Source: Roseburia sp.
Lineage (GTDB): Bacteria > Bacillota > Clostridia > Lachnospirales > Lachnospiraceae
Direction of reading: 5' to 3'
Assembly: GCA_023662875.1 (NCBI GenBank)
Contig: JAMPIG010000001.1
Span: 164,388 to 218,917, forward strand
Length of the DNA: 54,530 bases
Below are positions 16,376 to 25,199 of the stretch, piece by piece (positions within the stretch are counted from its first letter, which is position 1; each line of letters starts with the position of its first letter). The notes beneath the pieces are model-generated. The model was given only the letters and a program-made list of their open reading frames with translations. It was not told where the DNA came from and ran no database searches. A program made the position numbers and the translations under genes.

Positions 16376-19300
16376 TTAACCAGTTTTCCGGATTTTTACG
16401 TTCCCCTCGCCAAAAAAGCCTTCCAGTTTCTTTCGCAGAGCCTCGTTCGCATCCACCCGACGATTGGGAGGAAGCACCTTCATCCCCTTGCCATCCTTTA
16501 AATAGATCACCACATCGTCGTTTCCGTCGGAATCCGCCAACAGCTCCAGCAGCTCCTTCTCCCTGGCAAAGTAGCTTTCCGCGTCGGAGAACTGCACCCA
16601 GAGTCCCTGAGGGAGCCTGCCGGGAACGGCGCTCTGCCCCGCTGCTGCGCCCTGCATTCCCGGTTCTGTACCGTTTCCTGTGATTCTTCCACTGTAGTTG
16701 CTCGATCTCTGGCCCCAGCCCCCGGCATTTCCTCCACCGCTCTGATTCTGCCTCGAATCTGCTGTCACACCACTGTAACCGCTCTGATTCTGCCCTGCCG
16801 GGCTGCTCAAATCCTGACCTCCCGGCCCACCGCTGTAACCGCCCCGGCTCCTTCCTCCCGCGCTGCCAAAACCGCCCCGACTTTGGCCTCCTCCGTAGCC
16901 TCTGCCGCTCCGAGCCTGAAAGATCGGCGCTCCGTCTGCGGCAGCCGCCTCTTCGAAGGTCACGATCTGCTCACAGACCAGCTTGGCGTCCTTGTCCTCC
17001 TCCGCCGACACCCGGCCTCTGACGAAGATCTTAGTCTCTTCGGCCAGAACGCTGCCGTACCTCTCATAATCCCTGGGAAACACCACAATCTCCACGTTCC
17101 CCACCAGATCCTCCAGATTCAGGAAAGCCATCACCTGGTTATTCTTTGTGTATTTTACGGTTTTATCCGCGATCATCCCGCCGATAACCGCCATGCTCTG
17201 GTCTGCGACACGAACCTCGCCGGTGCTCTCGTCCAATGCGAAATCATTGGTCGTATTGGTGATATAACGCTGCCAGAGCTCCTGATATTCCTCCATAGGA
17301 TGCCCGCTCAGATAGATCCCCAGCACCTCCTTCTCGAAGGCAAGCATCATCTCCTTACTGTACTCGCCTACCTCCGGCATCCGAATATCAAACTCCTCCT
17401 TCTGGGACTCGTCCGCTATATCAAACAGGGATATCTGCCCCGCCAGATTACTCTTCCGATCCTTGATAATATGATCCAGAATCTGTACATAGACGCTCAT
17501 AAACTGCTTTCTCGTCCCGCCCAGACTGTCAAATGCCCCCGCCTTGATAAAGTTTTCGATTGCACGCCGATTCAGCTCCTTGTCCGCCATACGGGAGATA
17601 AAGTCGTTCAAATTCGTAAAGGGTCCCCTGGCTCTCCGCTCCTCGTCGATCCCCTCGATCACCGGCTGGCCGATTCCCTTGATCGCTGTCAGGGCGTAAC
17701 GAATTTTTCCGTCGCAGACCACGAAGCCGCTCTGCCCTACGTTGATATCCGGCGGCAACAGCTCGATCCCCATGCTCCGGCTGGTCAGAATATACTCCGC
17801 CAGCTTCTTCGGATTATCGATTACCGAGGTCATCAACGCCGCCATAAACTCCACCGGATAATAATATTTCAGCCAAGCTGTCTGCAGCGTGACTACCGCG
17901 TAACAGGCCGCGTGAGACTTATTAAAGGCATACTTGGCGAAATCCATCATCTCGTCGTAAATCCCTGCCGCCACCTTCTCGTCGATCCCCTGGGAGACGC
18001 ACCCCGGCACTCCCTCCTCCGGATTGCCGTAGATAAAATTCGCCCGCTCCTTCTCCATGACCGACTGCTTCTTCTTACTCATCGCCCGGCGTACAAGGTC
18101 GCTCCGGCCCATGGTATAACCCCCCAGGGAACGGACGATCTGCATGACCTGCTCCTGATAGACAATACAGCCGTAGGTCGGCTTCAGAATCGATTCCAGC
18201 TGCGGACAGGCGTACGCAACCGCGTCGTTGTTGTTCTTCCCCCGAATATACTTGGGAATAAAGTCCATCGGCCCCGGCCGGTAAAGAGAGATTCCGGCAA
18301 TAATATCCTCCAGACTCTTCGGCCGCAGCTCCTTCATGAAGCTTTTCATTCCGGAGCTCTCCAGCTGGAAGACGCCGTCCGTCCGCCCCGTCCCGATGGA
18401 CGCCAGCACCTGCGGATCGTTATAGTCAATATTGTCGATATCGATGCGCTCTCCGGTCGTCTGCTCCACAAAATTCACCGCGTCGCGGATCACAGTCAGG
18501 TTCCGCAGCCCCAGAAAGTCCATCTTTAACAGCCCCAGCTCCTCCAGAGTCGTCATGGTAAACTGCGTTGTAATGGAACCGTCGCTTCCCCGGGACAGCG
18601 GCACGAACTCATCCGCCGCCTCGGGACAGATCACAACTCCCGCCGCGTGCATCCCGGTGTGCCGCGGCAGTCCCTCCAGCCGCTTACACATATCGATCAG
18701 GCTGTGCACCTGCTCGTCCTCCTGATAAATCTTCCGCAGCTCCGGATTTTTCTCCAACGCCAGATCCAACGTGATATTCAGCTCATTCGGCACCATCTTC
18801 GCGATGGAATCCGCCAGCGAATAAGGAAGATCCATCACCCGGGCCACATCCCGGATCACTCCCTTCGCGGCCAGAGTACCGAAGGTAACGATCTGCACCA
18901 CCTTCTCCGCACCGTACTTGCGGCTGACGTAATCGATCACATCCTGCCGTCCGTTGGGGCAGAAGTCCACGTCGATATCCGGCATGGATACCCTCTCCGG
19001 ATTTAAAAACCGCTCAAACAGCAAATCATAGCGAATCGGATCGATATTCGTAATCTTCAGACAATAGGACACGATGCTTCCCGCCGCGGAGCCTCGCCCC
19101 GGCCCCACCGGAATCCCGTTGGATTTCGCATAATTGATAAAGTCCCAGACAATCAGGAAATAATCCACATACCCCATCGTCCGGATCACGCCAAGCTCGT
19201 ATTCCATGCGCTCCCGCAGCGTCTGTCCCGTATCTCCCGCAGGCTGATCCCCGTCGCCGTAGCGCTCCCGAAGCCCGTCCTCGCAAAGCCTGTTCAGGTA

Positions 19301-20188
19301 CGTCCAGGAGTCATATCCCTCCGGCACCTCGTAATGCGGCAGCTTCGTCTCGCCGAAGGTAAGCTCCACGTTGCAGCGGTCGGCGATACGCTGGGTATTT
19401 TCCACCGCCTCCCAGGCGTAAGGGAAAAGCCCCTTCATCTCCTCCTCGCTTTTGACAAAATACTGGCCTCCCTCGTACCGCATCCGATCCTCGTCCGCCA
19501 GCTTCTTCCCTGTCTGCAGACAGAGCAGAATATCGTGAGGCCCCGCGTCCTCCGCGTAGGTATAGTGAACGTCGTTTGTGACAACCAGCGGAATATCCAT
19601 TTCCCGGCTCATCTTCAGAAGCTCCGTATTGACCAGACGCTGCTCCGGGATCCCGTGATCCTGCATCTCCAGGAAATAATTTCCCTTGCCGAAGCAAGCC
19701 TCATATTTCCGGGCTGCCTTTTTCGCCTCGTCCACAAACCCCTTTACAATATAGCGCTGAACCTCCCCCGCCAAGCAGGCCGACAGCGCGATAATCCCCT
19801 CGTGATATTGGTTCAAAACCTCCATATCCACTCGCGGCTTATAATAGTAACCCTCGGTAAAGCCCTTGCTGACAATCTTTACCAGATTATCGTACCCCTT
19901 ATTATTCTCCGCCAGAAGAACCAGATGATAGTACCTGTCCTCCCCTCCGGAAAGCTCCTTATCGAACCGGGAGTTGGGTGCCACATAAACCTCACAGCCC
20001 AGAATCGGCTTAATTCCCTCCGCCTTGGCCGCCCGGTAAAAATCGATCACGCCGTACATAACGCCGTGATCCGTGATCGCCGCGCTATCCATTCCCAGCT
20101 CCTTTACCCTGGCCACATATTCTTTGATCTTATTGGAACCGTCCAGAAGAGAATACTCCGTATGGACATGAAGATGTGCAAATGCCAT
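16376..20188 (-). CDS. dnaE: DNA polymerase III alpha subunit with Gly-rich linker
   Basis: The replicative polymerase of the DnaE class, 1270 residues. Domains in order: PHP domain (HLHVHTEYSLLDG at about 5-17), palm with the catalytic aspartates in PDIDVDF, thumb/fingers (HTGMHAAGVVI, KMDFLGLRNLTVI), tandem helix-hairpin-helix (IRYALTAIKGIG), OB fold (about 995-1080, QSMAVIGGMIADKTVKYTKNN), then an unusual linker of about 110 residues at roughly 1082-1191 made of Gly, Ser, Gln, Arg and Asn (RGYGGGQSRGGFG), and a conserved C-terminal piece (LPQGLWVQFSDAESYFA). AAGGAG precedes the ATG. Firmicutes usually also carry PolC, which is not in the window. Confidence 0.96.
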   Translation of the reverse strand: MAFAHLHVHTEYSLLDGSNKIKEYVARVKELGMDSAAITDHGVMYGVIDFYRAAKAEGIKPILGCEVYVAPNSRFDKELSGGEDRYYHLVLLAENNKGYDNLVKIVSKGFTEGYYYKPRVDMEVLNQYHEGIIALSACLAGEVQRYIVKGFVDEAKKAARKYEACFGKGNYFLEMQDHGIPEQRLVNTELLKMSREMDIPLVVTNDVHYTYAEDAGPHDILLCLQTGKKLADEDRMRYEGGQYFVKSEEEMKGLFPYAWEAVENTQRIADRCNVELTFGETKLPHYEVPEGYDSWTYLNRLCEDGLRERYGDGDQPAGDTGQTLRERMEYELGVIRTMGYVDYFLIVWDFINYAKSNGIPVGPGRGSAAGSIVSYCLKITNIDPIRYDLLFERFLNPERVSMPDIDVDFCPNGRQDVIDYVSRKYGAEKVVQIVTFGTLAAKGVIRDVARVMDLPYSLADSIAKMVPNELNITLDLALEKNPELRKIYQEDEQVHSLIDMCKRLEGLPRHTGMHAAGVVICPEAADEFVPLSRGSDGSITTQFTMTTLEELGLLKMDFLGLRNLTVIRDAVNFVEQTTGERIDIDNIDYNDPQVLASIGTGRTDGVFQLESSGMKSFMKELRPKSLEDIIAGISLYRPGPMDFIPKYIRGKNNNDAVAYACPQLESILKPTYGCIVYQEQVMQIVRSLGGYTMGRSDLVRRAMSKKKQSVMEKERANFIYGNPEEGVPGCVSQGIDEKVAAGIYDEMMDFAKYAFNKSHAACYAVVTLQTAWLKYYYPVEFMAALMTSVIDNPKKLAEYILTSRSMGIELLPPDINVGQSGFVVCDGKIRYALTAIKGIGQPVIEGIDEERRARGPFTNLNDFISRMADKELNRRAIENFIKAGAFDSLGGTRKQFMSVYVQILDHIIKDRKSNLAGQISLFDIADESQKEEFDIRMPEVGEYSKEMMLAFEKEVLGIYLSGHPMEEYQELWQRYITNTTNDFALDESTGEVRVADQSMAVIGGMIADKTVKYTKNNQVMAFLNLEDLVGNVEIVVFPRDYERYGSVLAEETKIFVRGRVSAEEDKDAKLVCEQIVTFEEAAAADGAPIFQARSGRGYGGGQSRGGFGSAGGRSRGGYSGGPGGQDLSSPAGQNQSGYSGVTADSRQNQSGGGNAGGWGQRSSNYSGRITGNGTEPGMQGAAAGQSAVPGRLPQGLWVQFSDAESYFAREKELLELLADSDGNDDVVIYLKDGKGMKVLPPNRRVDANEALRKKLEGFFGEGNVKIRKTG
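16620..16915 (-). repeat. Low-complexity Gly/Ser/Gln-rich coding segment in dnaE
   Basis: Short SRGGxxGG- and QNQSG-type blocks recur through about 100 codons, for example GQNQSGYSG and RQNQSGGGN. It is in frame and uninterrupted, so this is a disordered linker and not a frameshifted region. It resembles the linkers of single-stranded-DNA-binding proteins. Confidence 0.7.
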
Positions 20189-20231
20189 AACCCCACTCCT
20201 TTTTTTGTCGATATCTCTAATATACCGAAAA

Positions 20232-20543
20232 TCAGTCCAGATGGAACACCTTCTGCAGATCCACGCTCACCGGGCTGTTGTCAGGGTTGGTTTCCATAAT
20301 ATCCGCCATAAAGTCCCACCACTTCCGGTTGATCGCCGTGTCGGCCCCCTTGTTCCAGAGCTCTTCATTCTCGATCTCGATATAGCCGAAAAGGGTCAGG
20401 GTCTCCCGATCCAGAAAAATAGTGTAATTCTTCCCTCCGTGCTCATGAATCATGTCCTGCATTTCCGGCCACAGTTCGTTATGTCTCTTTTCGTACTCCG
20501 CTTCCTGTCCCGGGTAAAGCTTCATTTTAAATCCTTTAATCAT
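20232..20543 (-). CDS. L-rhamnose mutarotase (RhaM family)
   Basis: Interconverts alpha and beta L-rhamnose. The 103-residue protein matches the family end to end: YEKRHNELWPEM near the start (catalytic His), HGGKNYTIFLD, an INRKWWDFMADIM core and the diagnostic NPDNSPVS before the C-terminus. The start at MIKGFK has GGAGG eight bases upstream; an upstream in-frame extension is discarded. No rhamnose isomerase, kinase or aldolase is nearby: it stands alone between dnaE and a MATE exporter, so its substrate could be another sugar. Confidence 0.9.
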   Translation of the reverse strand: MIKGFKMKLYPGQEAEYEKRHNELWPEMQDMIHEHGGKNYTIFLDRETLTLFGYIEIENEELWNKGADTAINRKWWDFMADIMETNPDNSPVSVDLQKVFHLD

Positions 20544-20667
20544 GTTCTGCACCTCCGTTTTCCCTGCCTTTGTTTTGCCTCTTTCTATTTCATCCACTTG
20601 AAATGCATTTAAATTTACAACCCGCATCATCACATCTCCAAAGCGGCGAACCTGTCAGTACCATTAC

Positions 20668-22059
20668 CTACCGCTCGGCCACCATATTATTGATCCAGAC
20701 GCCCTTCTTGACCAGCAGAAAACCGATCACACACTTAATCAGATCCAGCAGCTGACAGCTTAAGTACAGCGGGATAATGGGAAGGGACGTAAAGCGACTG
20801 AGGACGAAGGCGAAGGGCGTCGTCACAACCCAGAGAAAAACGCTGTCGAACAGGAAGGTGACGATGGTCTTGCCCCCGGTACGCAGGGTAAAATAAGTGG
20901 CGTTCATAAATGCCCACATGGGCATACAGAAGGCCACCGCCCGCAGCAGTCCTTCCGCCGTGCTTCTGACCGTCTGGGATGTATTGTACAGCAGAGGAAA
21001 CAGCGGCGCGGCCAGAAACAGAACCACTCCCAACGCCAGGCAGGAAAGCACCGAGAAGGTAATCAGTCTGGCGTCGGTCTCCTTTGCTTCCTCCAGCTCC
21101 CCCGCGCCCAGCCGCTGCCCGACGATAATGGAGATTGCGCTTCCCATAGCCATAGAGACGATGTTAAACAGGTTGGAGATCGTCGTGGAGATATTGACCG
21201 CCGCGACCGCGTCCAACCCCCGCATGGAATAACACTGATTCAGGGCCGCAATTCCCGCCGACCACAGAATCTCGTTGATCATTAACGGCATACCCTTCCG
21301 GATAATATTTCCGGCCAACTGCCCCGGAATCCCCCATTCCCGGTATGCGCCGGAGATAAAGATCATCCTGTCCGCATGGGTATGGGTCCAGAGAATAATC
21401 ACCGCCGCCTGTACATACCGGGAGATCACCGTAGCCAGCGCCGCGCCCACGACGCCCAGCTCCGGAAACCCGAATTTCCCGAAAATCAACAGATAGTTCA
21501 GCGCCAGATTCACAAACACCGCAATCACTCCCGCGACCATCGGCATCATGGTTTCCCCGCATTCCCGCAGGGTGCTGGCATAAATTTCCTCGATGGCGAA
21601 GGGCAGAAGTCCCGTCAGCATCACCAGCATATACTGCCTGCCGTAGGACAGCGTCGCCTCCAGGGCCGCGTCGTTGCCTTCCCCGTGCAGGTACAGCAGA
21701 ATCAGCCGGTCGCCGCCGAAGAGCAGAAGCAGAATCCCCAACAGCACTACCCCCGCGCAGATATAGAGCTTAAACCGAAAGGTCTGCTGTACGCCCTTGT
21801 GATTCCGGCAGCCATAAAATTGTGCGCCGAAAATACCTGCGCCGGAGATGGCTCCGAAAATGGCAAGGTTAAACACCAACAGCAGCTGATTTACAATCGC
21901 GATGCCGGACATCTGCTCCGTCCCTACCCGGCCCACCATAATATTATCCAGCAGACTGACAAAGTTCGTGATGCCGTTCTGGATAATGATCGGCACCGCG
22001 ACGCCCAGCGCCATGGCGTAAAACGCCCTGTCCCCGAATAATTTCTTTCTGATACTCAT
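20668..22059 (-). CDS. MATE-family efflux transporter
   Basis: A 463-residue protein with about twelve membrane helices in two homologous halves, beginning with the typical amphipathic start and IIIQNGITNFVSLLDNIMVGRVG. A second-half counterpart lies at LMINEILWSAGIAALNQCYSMRG. MATE proteins export cationic drugs or metabolites using a Na+ or H+ gradient in the cytoplasmic membrane. The pattern fits the NorM/DinF-like group common in clostridia; substrate unknown. A hairpin lies just before its ribosome site (GAAGGAAA). It follows malQ on the same strand. Confidence 0.92.
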   Translation of the reverse strand: MSIRKKLFGDRAFYAMALGVAVPIIIQNGITNFVSLLDNIMVGRVGTEQMSGIAIVNQLLLVFNLAIFGAISGAGIFGAQFYGCRNHKGVQQTFRFKLYICAGVVLLGILLLLFGGDRLILLYLHGEGNDAALEATLSYGRQYMLVMLTGLLPFAIEEIYASTLRECGETMMPMVAGVIAVFVNLALNYLLIFGKFGFPELGVVGAALATVISRYVQAAVIILWTHTHADRMIFISGAYREWGIPGQLAGNIIRKGMPLMINEILWSAGIAALNQCYSMRGLDAVAAVNISTTISNLFNIVSMAMGSAISIIVGQRLGAGELEEAKETDARLITFSVLSCLALGVVLFLAAPLFPLLYNTSQTVRSTAEGLLRAVAFCMPMWAFMNATYFTLRTGGKTIVTFLFDSVFLWVVTTPFAFVLSRFTSLPIIPLYLSCQLLDLIKCVIGFLLVKKGVWINNMVAER

Positions 22060-22070
22060 ATTTTCCTTCG

Positions 22071-22100
22071 AGCCTGCCGCTGCACTTTCCGCGGCAGGCT
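22071..22100 (-). promoter_or_regulatory. Hairpin before the MATE gene
   Basis: AGCCTGCCGC pairs with GCGGCAGGCT around a ten-base loop, 11 bases before the start codon side of the MATE gene. No U-run follows on the minus strand. It may terminate malQ transcripts weakly or modulate MATE expression. Confidence 0.45.
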
Positions 22101-22249
22101 TCGCACCTCGTTTCTCCCCGTTATTCTCCTTCGGCGGCTTCCGGCAGCGTCGTTTGTTCAGCCAGTTCTCAACATCCTTCCCGGCTCCCGACGGCCTTCT
22201 CTGCCTCTCTTCATCAGCGTTCTTTCCGATTCCCGACGGCCTTTTCTCC

Positions 22250-23737
22250 TCAGTAAGTCAGCCGCCCGTAAAGCTTGCACAGCCGCCGAATCTTATCCGC
22301 CAGCTCACAGGTAAAGGCTCCCCGCCTCATGCGCCACTTCCAGTTATCGCCCAGGGTGGATGGCGTATTGATTCGCGCCTCCGAGCCAAGCTCCAGATAG
22401 TCCTGCATAGGAATCACCGCCAAATCCGCGACGCTGGAAAGCGCCCCGCGGATCAGCGCCCAAAGCGCCTCCCGGCTGCTTCGTCCTTCCAGATCCATAT
22501 AGCGGACGCAGAAGGACTTATCCCACTCCGGCAGCTTCTCATACCAGCCCAGAGTCGTGTCGTTATCGTGGGTTCCCGTATATACCACGCAGTTTCGCTC
22601 ATAATTATGCGGCAGATAGTCGCTCTCCTCCCGGGAGTCAAAGGCAAACTGCAGCACCTTCATGCCGGGGTAACCGGAGCGTTTTACCAGCTCCAGCACA
22701 GAGGGCGTCAAAAAGCCCAGATCCTCCGCGATCACATCCTTCTCTCCCAGCCTTTCCCGCATCACCTGGAAAAGCTCATACCCGGGGCCCGGCATCCACT
22801 GTCCGATCTCCGCGGTCTTCATCCCTGCCGGGATGGAATAATATTCGTCAAAGGCGCGAAAATGATCAATCCGCACTACATCATACAGCCTGAAGCACGC
22901 CTCCAGCCGCTTCATCCACCATTCATAGCCGGTGGATTTATGATACTCCCAATCGTACAGCGGGTTGCCCCAGAGCTGCCCGGTAGCGGAAAACGCGTCC
23001 GGCGGGCAGCCGGCTACCGCCACAGGATTACAGCTTTCATCAAACTGAAAGAGCTTGGGATTCGCCCAGGCATCGGAGCTGTCGAAGGCTACGTAGATCG
23101 GGATGTCCCCTATGATCCGGATTCCCCTGTCATTAGCGTATTTTTTCAGCTTCTCCCACTGCTGCCGGAAGATATACTGCTGGAACTCATAGAATCGGAT
23201 CTCTTCCGCAAATTTTTCCCGGTAAGCCGCCAGCGCCTCCGGCTGCCGCGTCTTGATATCCTCGTCCCACTCCACCCAGCAGACGCTGTCAAAGGAAACC
23301 TTTACCGCCATATAAAGCGCATAGTCCTCCAGCCAGTAAGCATTCTCCCGCACAAAGGCGTGAAAGCCCGGATCCCGCTCAATCCCGCTGTTCTGCCATG
23401 CCTGCCTTAGCAGAAGAAAACGGTTGTTGTAAATTTTAGCGTAATCAATATATTCTTCCCAGTTTCCGAAGTCGTAGCTGTCGCACTGCTCCCTTGTCAG
23501 ATATCCCCGCTGCACCAGATCCTCTGGATCGATAAAGTACGGATTCCCCGCGAAAGTAGAGAAGGACTGATAGGGCGAGTCCCCATAGCTGGTCGGCCCC
23601 AACGGCAGAATCTGCCAGTAGGACTGTCCCGCCTCTCGCAACCTGTCTACAAACTCATACGCTTCCCTGGAGAAGCAGCCGATTCCATACCTGGAAGGTA
23701 GACTGGAAACCGGCAATAGAATACCGCTCGCTCGCAT
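22250..23737 (-). CDS. malQ: 4-alpha-glucanotransferase (amylomaltase, GH77)
   Basis: Disproportionates malto-oligosaccharides in the cytoplasm. Start: RASGILLPVSSLPSRYGIG, the classic GH77 opening; then LPLGPTSYGDSPYQSFS, the nucleophile region VVRIDHFRAFDEYY, the acid/base segment in IAEDLGFLTPSVLELV, and TGTHDNDTTLGWY. The 495-residue length is normal. The start has AAGGAGG six bases upstream. It lies behind a long leader filled with 37-bp repeats. No glycogen phosphorylase or maltose transporter is adjacent, though the sugar-ABC ATPase UgpC is 14 kb away. Confidence 0.96.
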   Translation of the reverse strand: MRASGILLPVSSLPSRYGIGCFSREAYEFVDRLREAGQSYWQILPLGPTSYGDSPYQSFSTFAGNPYFIDPEDLVQRGYLTREQCDSYDFGNWEEYIDYAKIYNNRFLLLRQAWQNSGIERDPGFHAFVRENAYWLEDYALYMAVKVSFDSVCWVEWDEDIKTRQPEALAAYREKFAEEIRFYEFQQYIFRQQWEKLKKYANDRGIRIIGDIPIYVAFDSSDAWANPKLFQFDESCNPVAVAGCPPDAFSATGQLWGNPLYDWEYHKSTGYEWWMKRLEACFRLYDVVRIDHFRAFDEYYSIPAGMKTAEIGQWMPGPGYELFQVMRERLGEKDVIAEDLGFLTPSVLELVKRSGYPGMKVLQFAFDSREESDYLPHNYERNCVVYTGTHDNDTTLGWYEKLPEWDKSFCVRYMDLEGRSSREALWALIRGALSSVADLAVIPMQDYLELGSEARINTPSTLGDNWKWRMRRGAFTCELADKIRRLCKLYGRLTY

Positions 23738-23825
23738 AATGTTCCTCCTTATGGCCTGCATTTTTATGCCTCTGCCGCGCTGCTTACGCTACGGACGGGC
23801 CTCTTCTGCTCCGCCCCGCTCGCGC

Positions 23826-24022
23826 GCCGACAGGCCTTTTTGCTCCCGTCCCGCCTGCGTGGCCGATGGGCTTTTTCTGCTCCCACACTACCTGCGCGGC
23901 CGACGGGCTTTTTCTGCTCCCGCACCGCCTGCGCGGCCGACGGGCTTTTTCTGCTCCCGCACCGCCTGCGCGGCCGACGGGCTTTTTCTGCTCCCGCACC
24001 GCCTGCGCGGCCGACGGGCTTT
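23826..24022 (-). repeat. Tandem 37-bp repeats in the malQ leader
   Basis: About five contiguous units of GCCTGCGCGGCCGACGGGCT plus TTTTCTGCTCCCGCACC; the right three are nearly identical and the left ones diverge progressively. With no spacers this is a minisatellite, not a CRISPR array. On the minus strand each unit can fold (CCCG with CGGG, inner GCC with GGC) and ends in an A-rich spacer. It lies between the predicted malQ promoter and the malQ start. The frames are open but 37 is not a multiple of three, so coding is unlikely. Confidence 0.85.
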
Positions 24023-24031
24023 CTTACTGTC

Positions 24032-24060
24032 AGAATATCACAGGAACGGCTTTTCTGCAA
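24032..24060 (-). promoter_or_regulatory. Predicted promoter of malQ
   Basis: On the minus strand TTGCAG, 17 bases, TATTCT. If used, the malQ transcript has a leader of roughly 290 bases that contains the whole 37-bp repeat array. Confidence 0.55.
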
Positions 24061-24145
24061 GAATCAAAGTGTCCTTTCGCCGACAAACAATCCCCTCTGT
24101 CTTCAGCTGCGATCAACAGCAGCGCCGCCCGATGCCCCAAGCTCG

Positions 24146-24174
24146 TTGACATCCCTCCGCTTTCCTTTTATACT
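24146..24174 (+). promoter_or_regulatory. Promoter of the GNAT gene at 24366
   Basis: TTGACA, 17 bases, TATACT: near consensus. Transcription would start about 24181 and cross a hairpin element before reaching the gene. Confidence 0.75.
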
Positions 24175-24206
24175 ATATTGAGAAACATAGAAATGTCAAC
24201 CGGCTC

Positions 24207-24288
24207 AAACAAGACGAAACCGTAAGCTGTTTCACTTGTCATGAACGACAGGCTTCCTGCTTCGCAGGAGTTCCATTGTCAGGAATAA
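24207..24288 (+). repeat. Leader hairpin plus palindromic repeat, TTATTC-GACAA family, copies B1/B2
   Basis: AAACAAGACGAAACCG and CTGTTTCACTTGTCATGAA form a hairpin (ACAAG-GAAAC with GTTTC-CTTGT). The second half is shared, 19 bases identical, with the leader of the ATPase gene at 52723. It is followed directly by a palindrome with centre CCTGCTTCGCAGG that ends, on the minus strand, TTATTCCTGACAATGG, the same end as copies at 10162, 27791 and 30426. The remainder of the 23738-24365 gap, outside the 37-bp array, shows nothing else. Confidence 0.65.
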
Positions 24289-24365
24289 GCTTTCGCCGCC
24301 AAGCGTCATATCGCGCGGCCGGAGGAGCGCAGACTGGCGGGAATACGACAAACGGAGGGAACCAA

Positions 24366-24959
24366 ATGAACATCTATCAAAAGCGCCGCGTACTGGAAAA
24401 CGAAAGATTTTTACTGCGAATGATTGAGAAAGAGGATTGCCAGGATTTATTAAAGGTTTACAGCGACAAGAACGCCCTGCCCTTTTTTAACAGCGACAAC
24501 TGCAACGGCGATAACTTCTACTATCCTACCATGAAGCATATGGCGGACGCTCTTGATTTCTGGATGCAGGCTTATCAGAACAGCTGGTTTGCCCGTCTTT
24601 CCATTGTGGATAAATCTGCGTCTCAGGTAATCGGGACGGTAGAGCTTTGCCTTCGGGTTTCCGAGGACGCCTTCAACGCCATGGGAATTTTACGGATCGA
24701 CGTGAGAAGCGACTGTGAGGAGGAAAACCTGCTGTACGACCTCTTTTCATTGGTTACTCCCTCCGTCTCGGAGCTGGTAGACGGCAACGGCGGCGTCCTG
24801 ACGAAGGCTCCGATCTATGCGGTGGAAAGGATTAAGGCGCTGCAGAGGGCAGGCTATGCCAAATCCGAGGATCTGCTGATCGGCCACAGCGGCTACGCTT
24901 ACGACGGATATTGGACGATAAAAACAGCAGGCGAGAGCGCCGAGGCGGAAAACGGCTGA
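24366..24959 (+). CDS. GNAT-family N-acetyltransferase-like protein
   Basis: A 197-residue protein that opens as a GNAT domain of the RimJ/ribosomal-acetylation type: RRVLENERFLLRMIEKEDCQDLLKVYSD, then FYYPTMKHMADALDFWMQAY and a beta strand block (FARLSIVDKSASQVIGTVEL). The usual acetyl-CoA pyrophosphate loop (Q/R-x-x-G-x-G/A) is not clear, so it could be degenerate or act on something else. The ATG has GGAGGG upstream; longer in-frame extension is ignored. It lies upstream of tadA on the plus strand with a 240-base gap containing repeats. Confidence 0.7.
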   Translation: MNIYQKRRVLENERFLLRMIEKEDCQDLLKVYSDKNALPFFNSDNCNGDNFYYPTMKHMADALDFWMQAYQNSWFARLSIVDKSASQVIGTVELCLRVSEDAFNAMGILRIDVRSDCEEENLLYDLFSLVTPSVSELVDGNGGVLTKAPIYAVERIKALQRAGYAKSEDLLIGHSGYAYDGYWTIKTAGESAEAENG

Positions 24960-25014
24960 TTCCGTCGGCGCAAGCCCTTTCAGGAGCCAGCACGCGAAAA
25001 ATCAGAAGCCGAAG

Positions 25015-25160
25015 GCCAATTTCGGAAAACGCACGGGTTCGACAGTTGGATAGCGATTCCAAAGACACACATGAAACCAACAGTCGAACAGCGGTTCCGA
25101 AAAACGCACGGGTTCGACAGGCGAAAAACAGTTCCGGAAAAGCGCGCGGGTTTGACTGCC
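25015..25160 (+). repeat. Three-copy repeat in the leader of tadA
   Basis: A block close to TTCCGAAAAACGCACGGGTT plus CGACAG occurs at about 25021, 25091 and 25131; the third copy has drifted (GCGCGCGGGTTTGACTG). Copies are unevenly spaced. The frame into tadA is open through this region, but the tadA start is fixed by its ribosome site, so I treat this as non-coding leader. Confidence 0.6.
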
Positions 25161-25199
25161 GCGCGCACAAGAAAAAGCAAGAAGCATCAGGAGGAGACA

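Noticed and set aside
23826-24022. Possible CRISPR array
   Set aside because: Units are contiguous without unique spacers, and no cas gene is present.
23764-24060. Open frames in several phases through the 37-bp array
   Set aside because: The unit lacks stop codons in most phases and its length is not a multiple of three, so open frames are automatic; there is no ribosome site and composition is not protein-like.
25030-25120. GGGTTCGAC repeats resembling a tRNA T-loop
   Set aside because: No matching acceptor or anticodon stem can be drawn around either copy.
24911-25199. N-terminal extension of TadA
   Set aside because: The canonical start has AGGAGG at ideal distance and gives the family length; the extension is repeat sequence.
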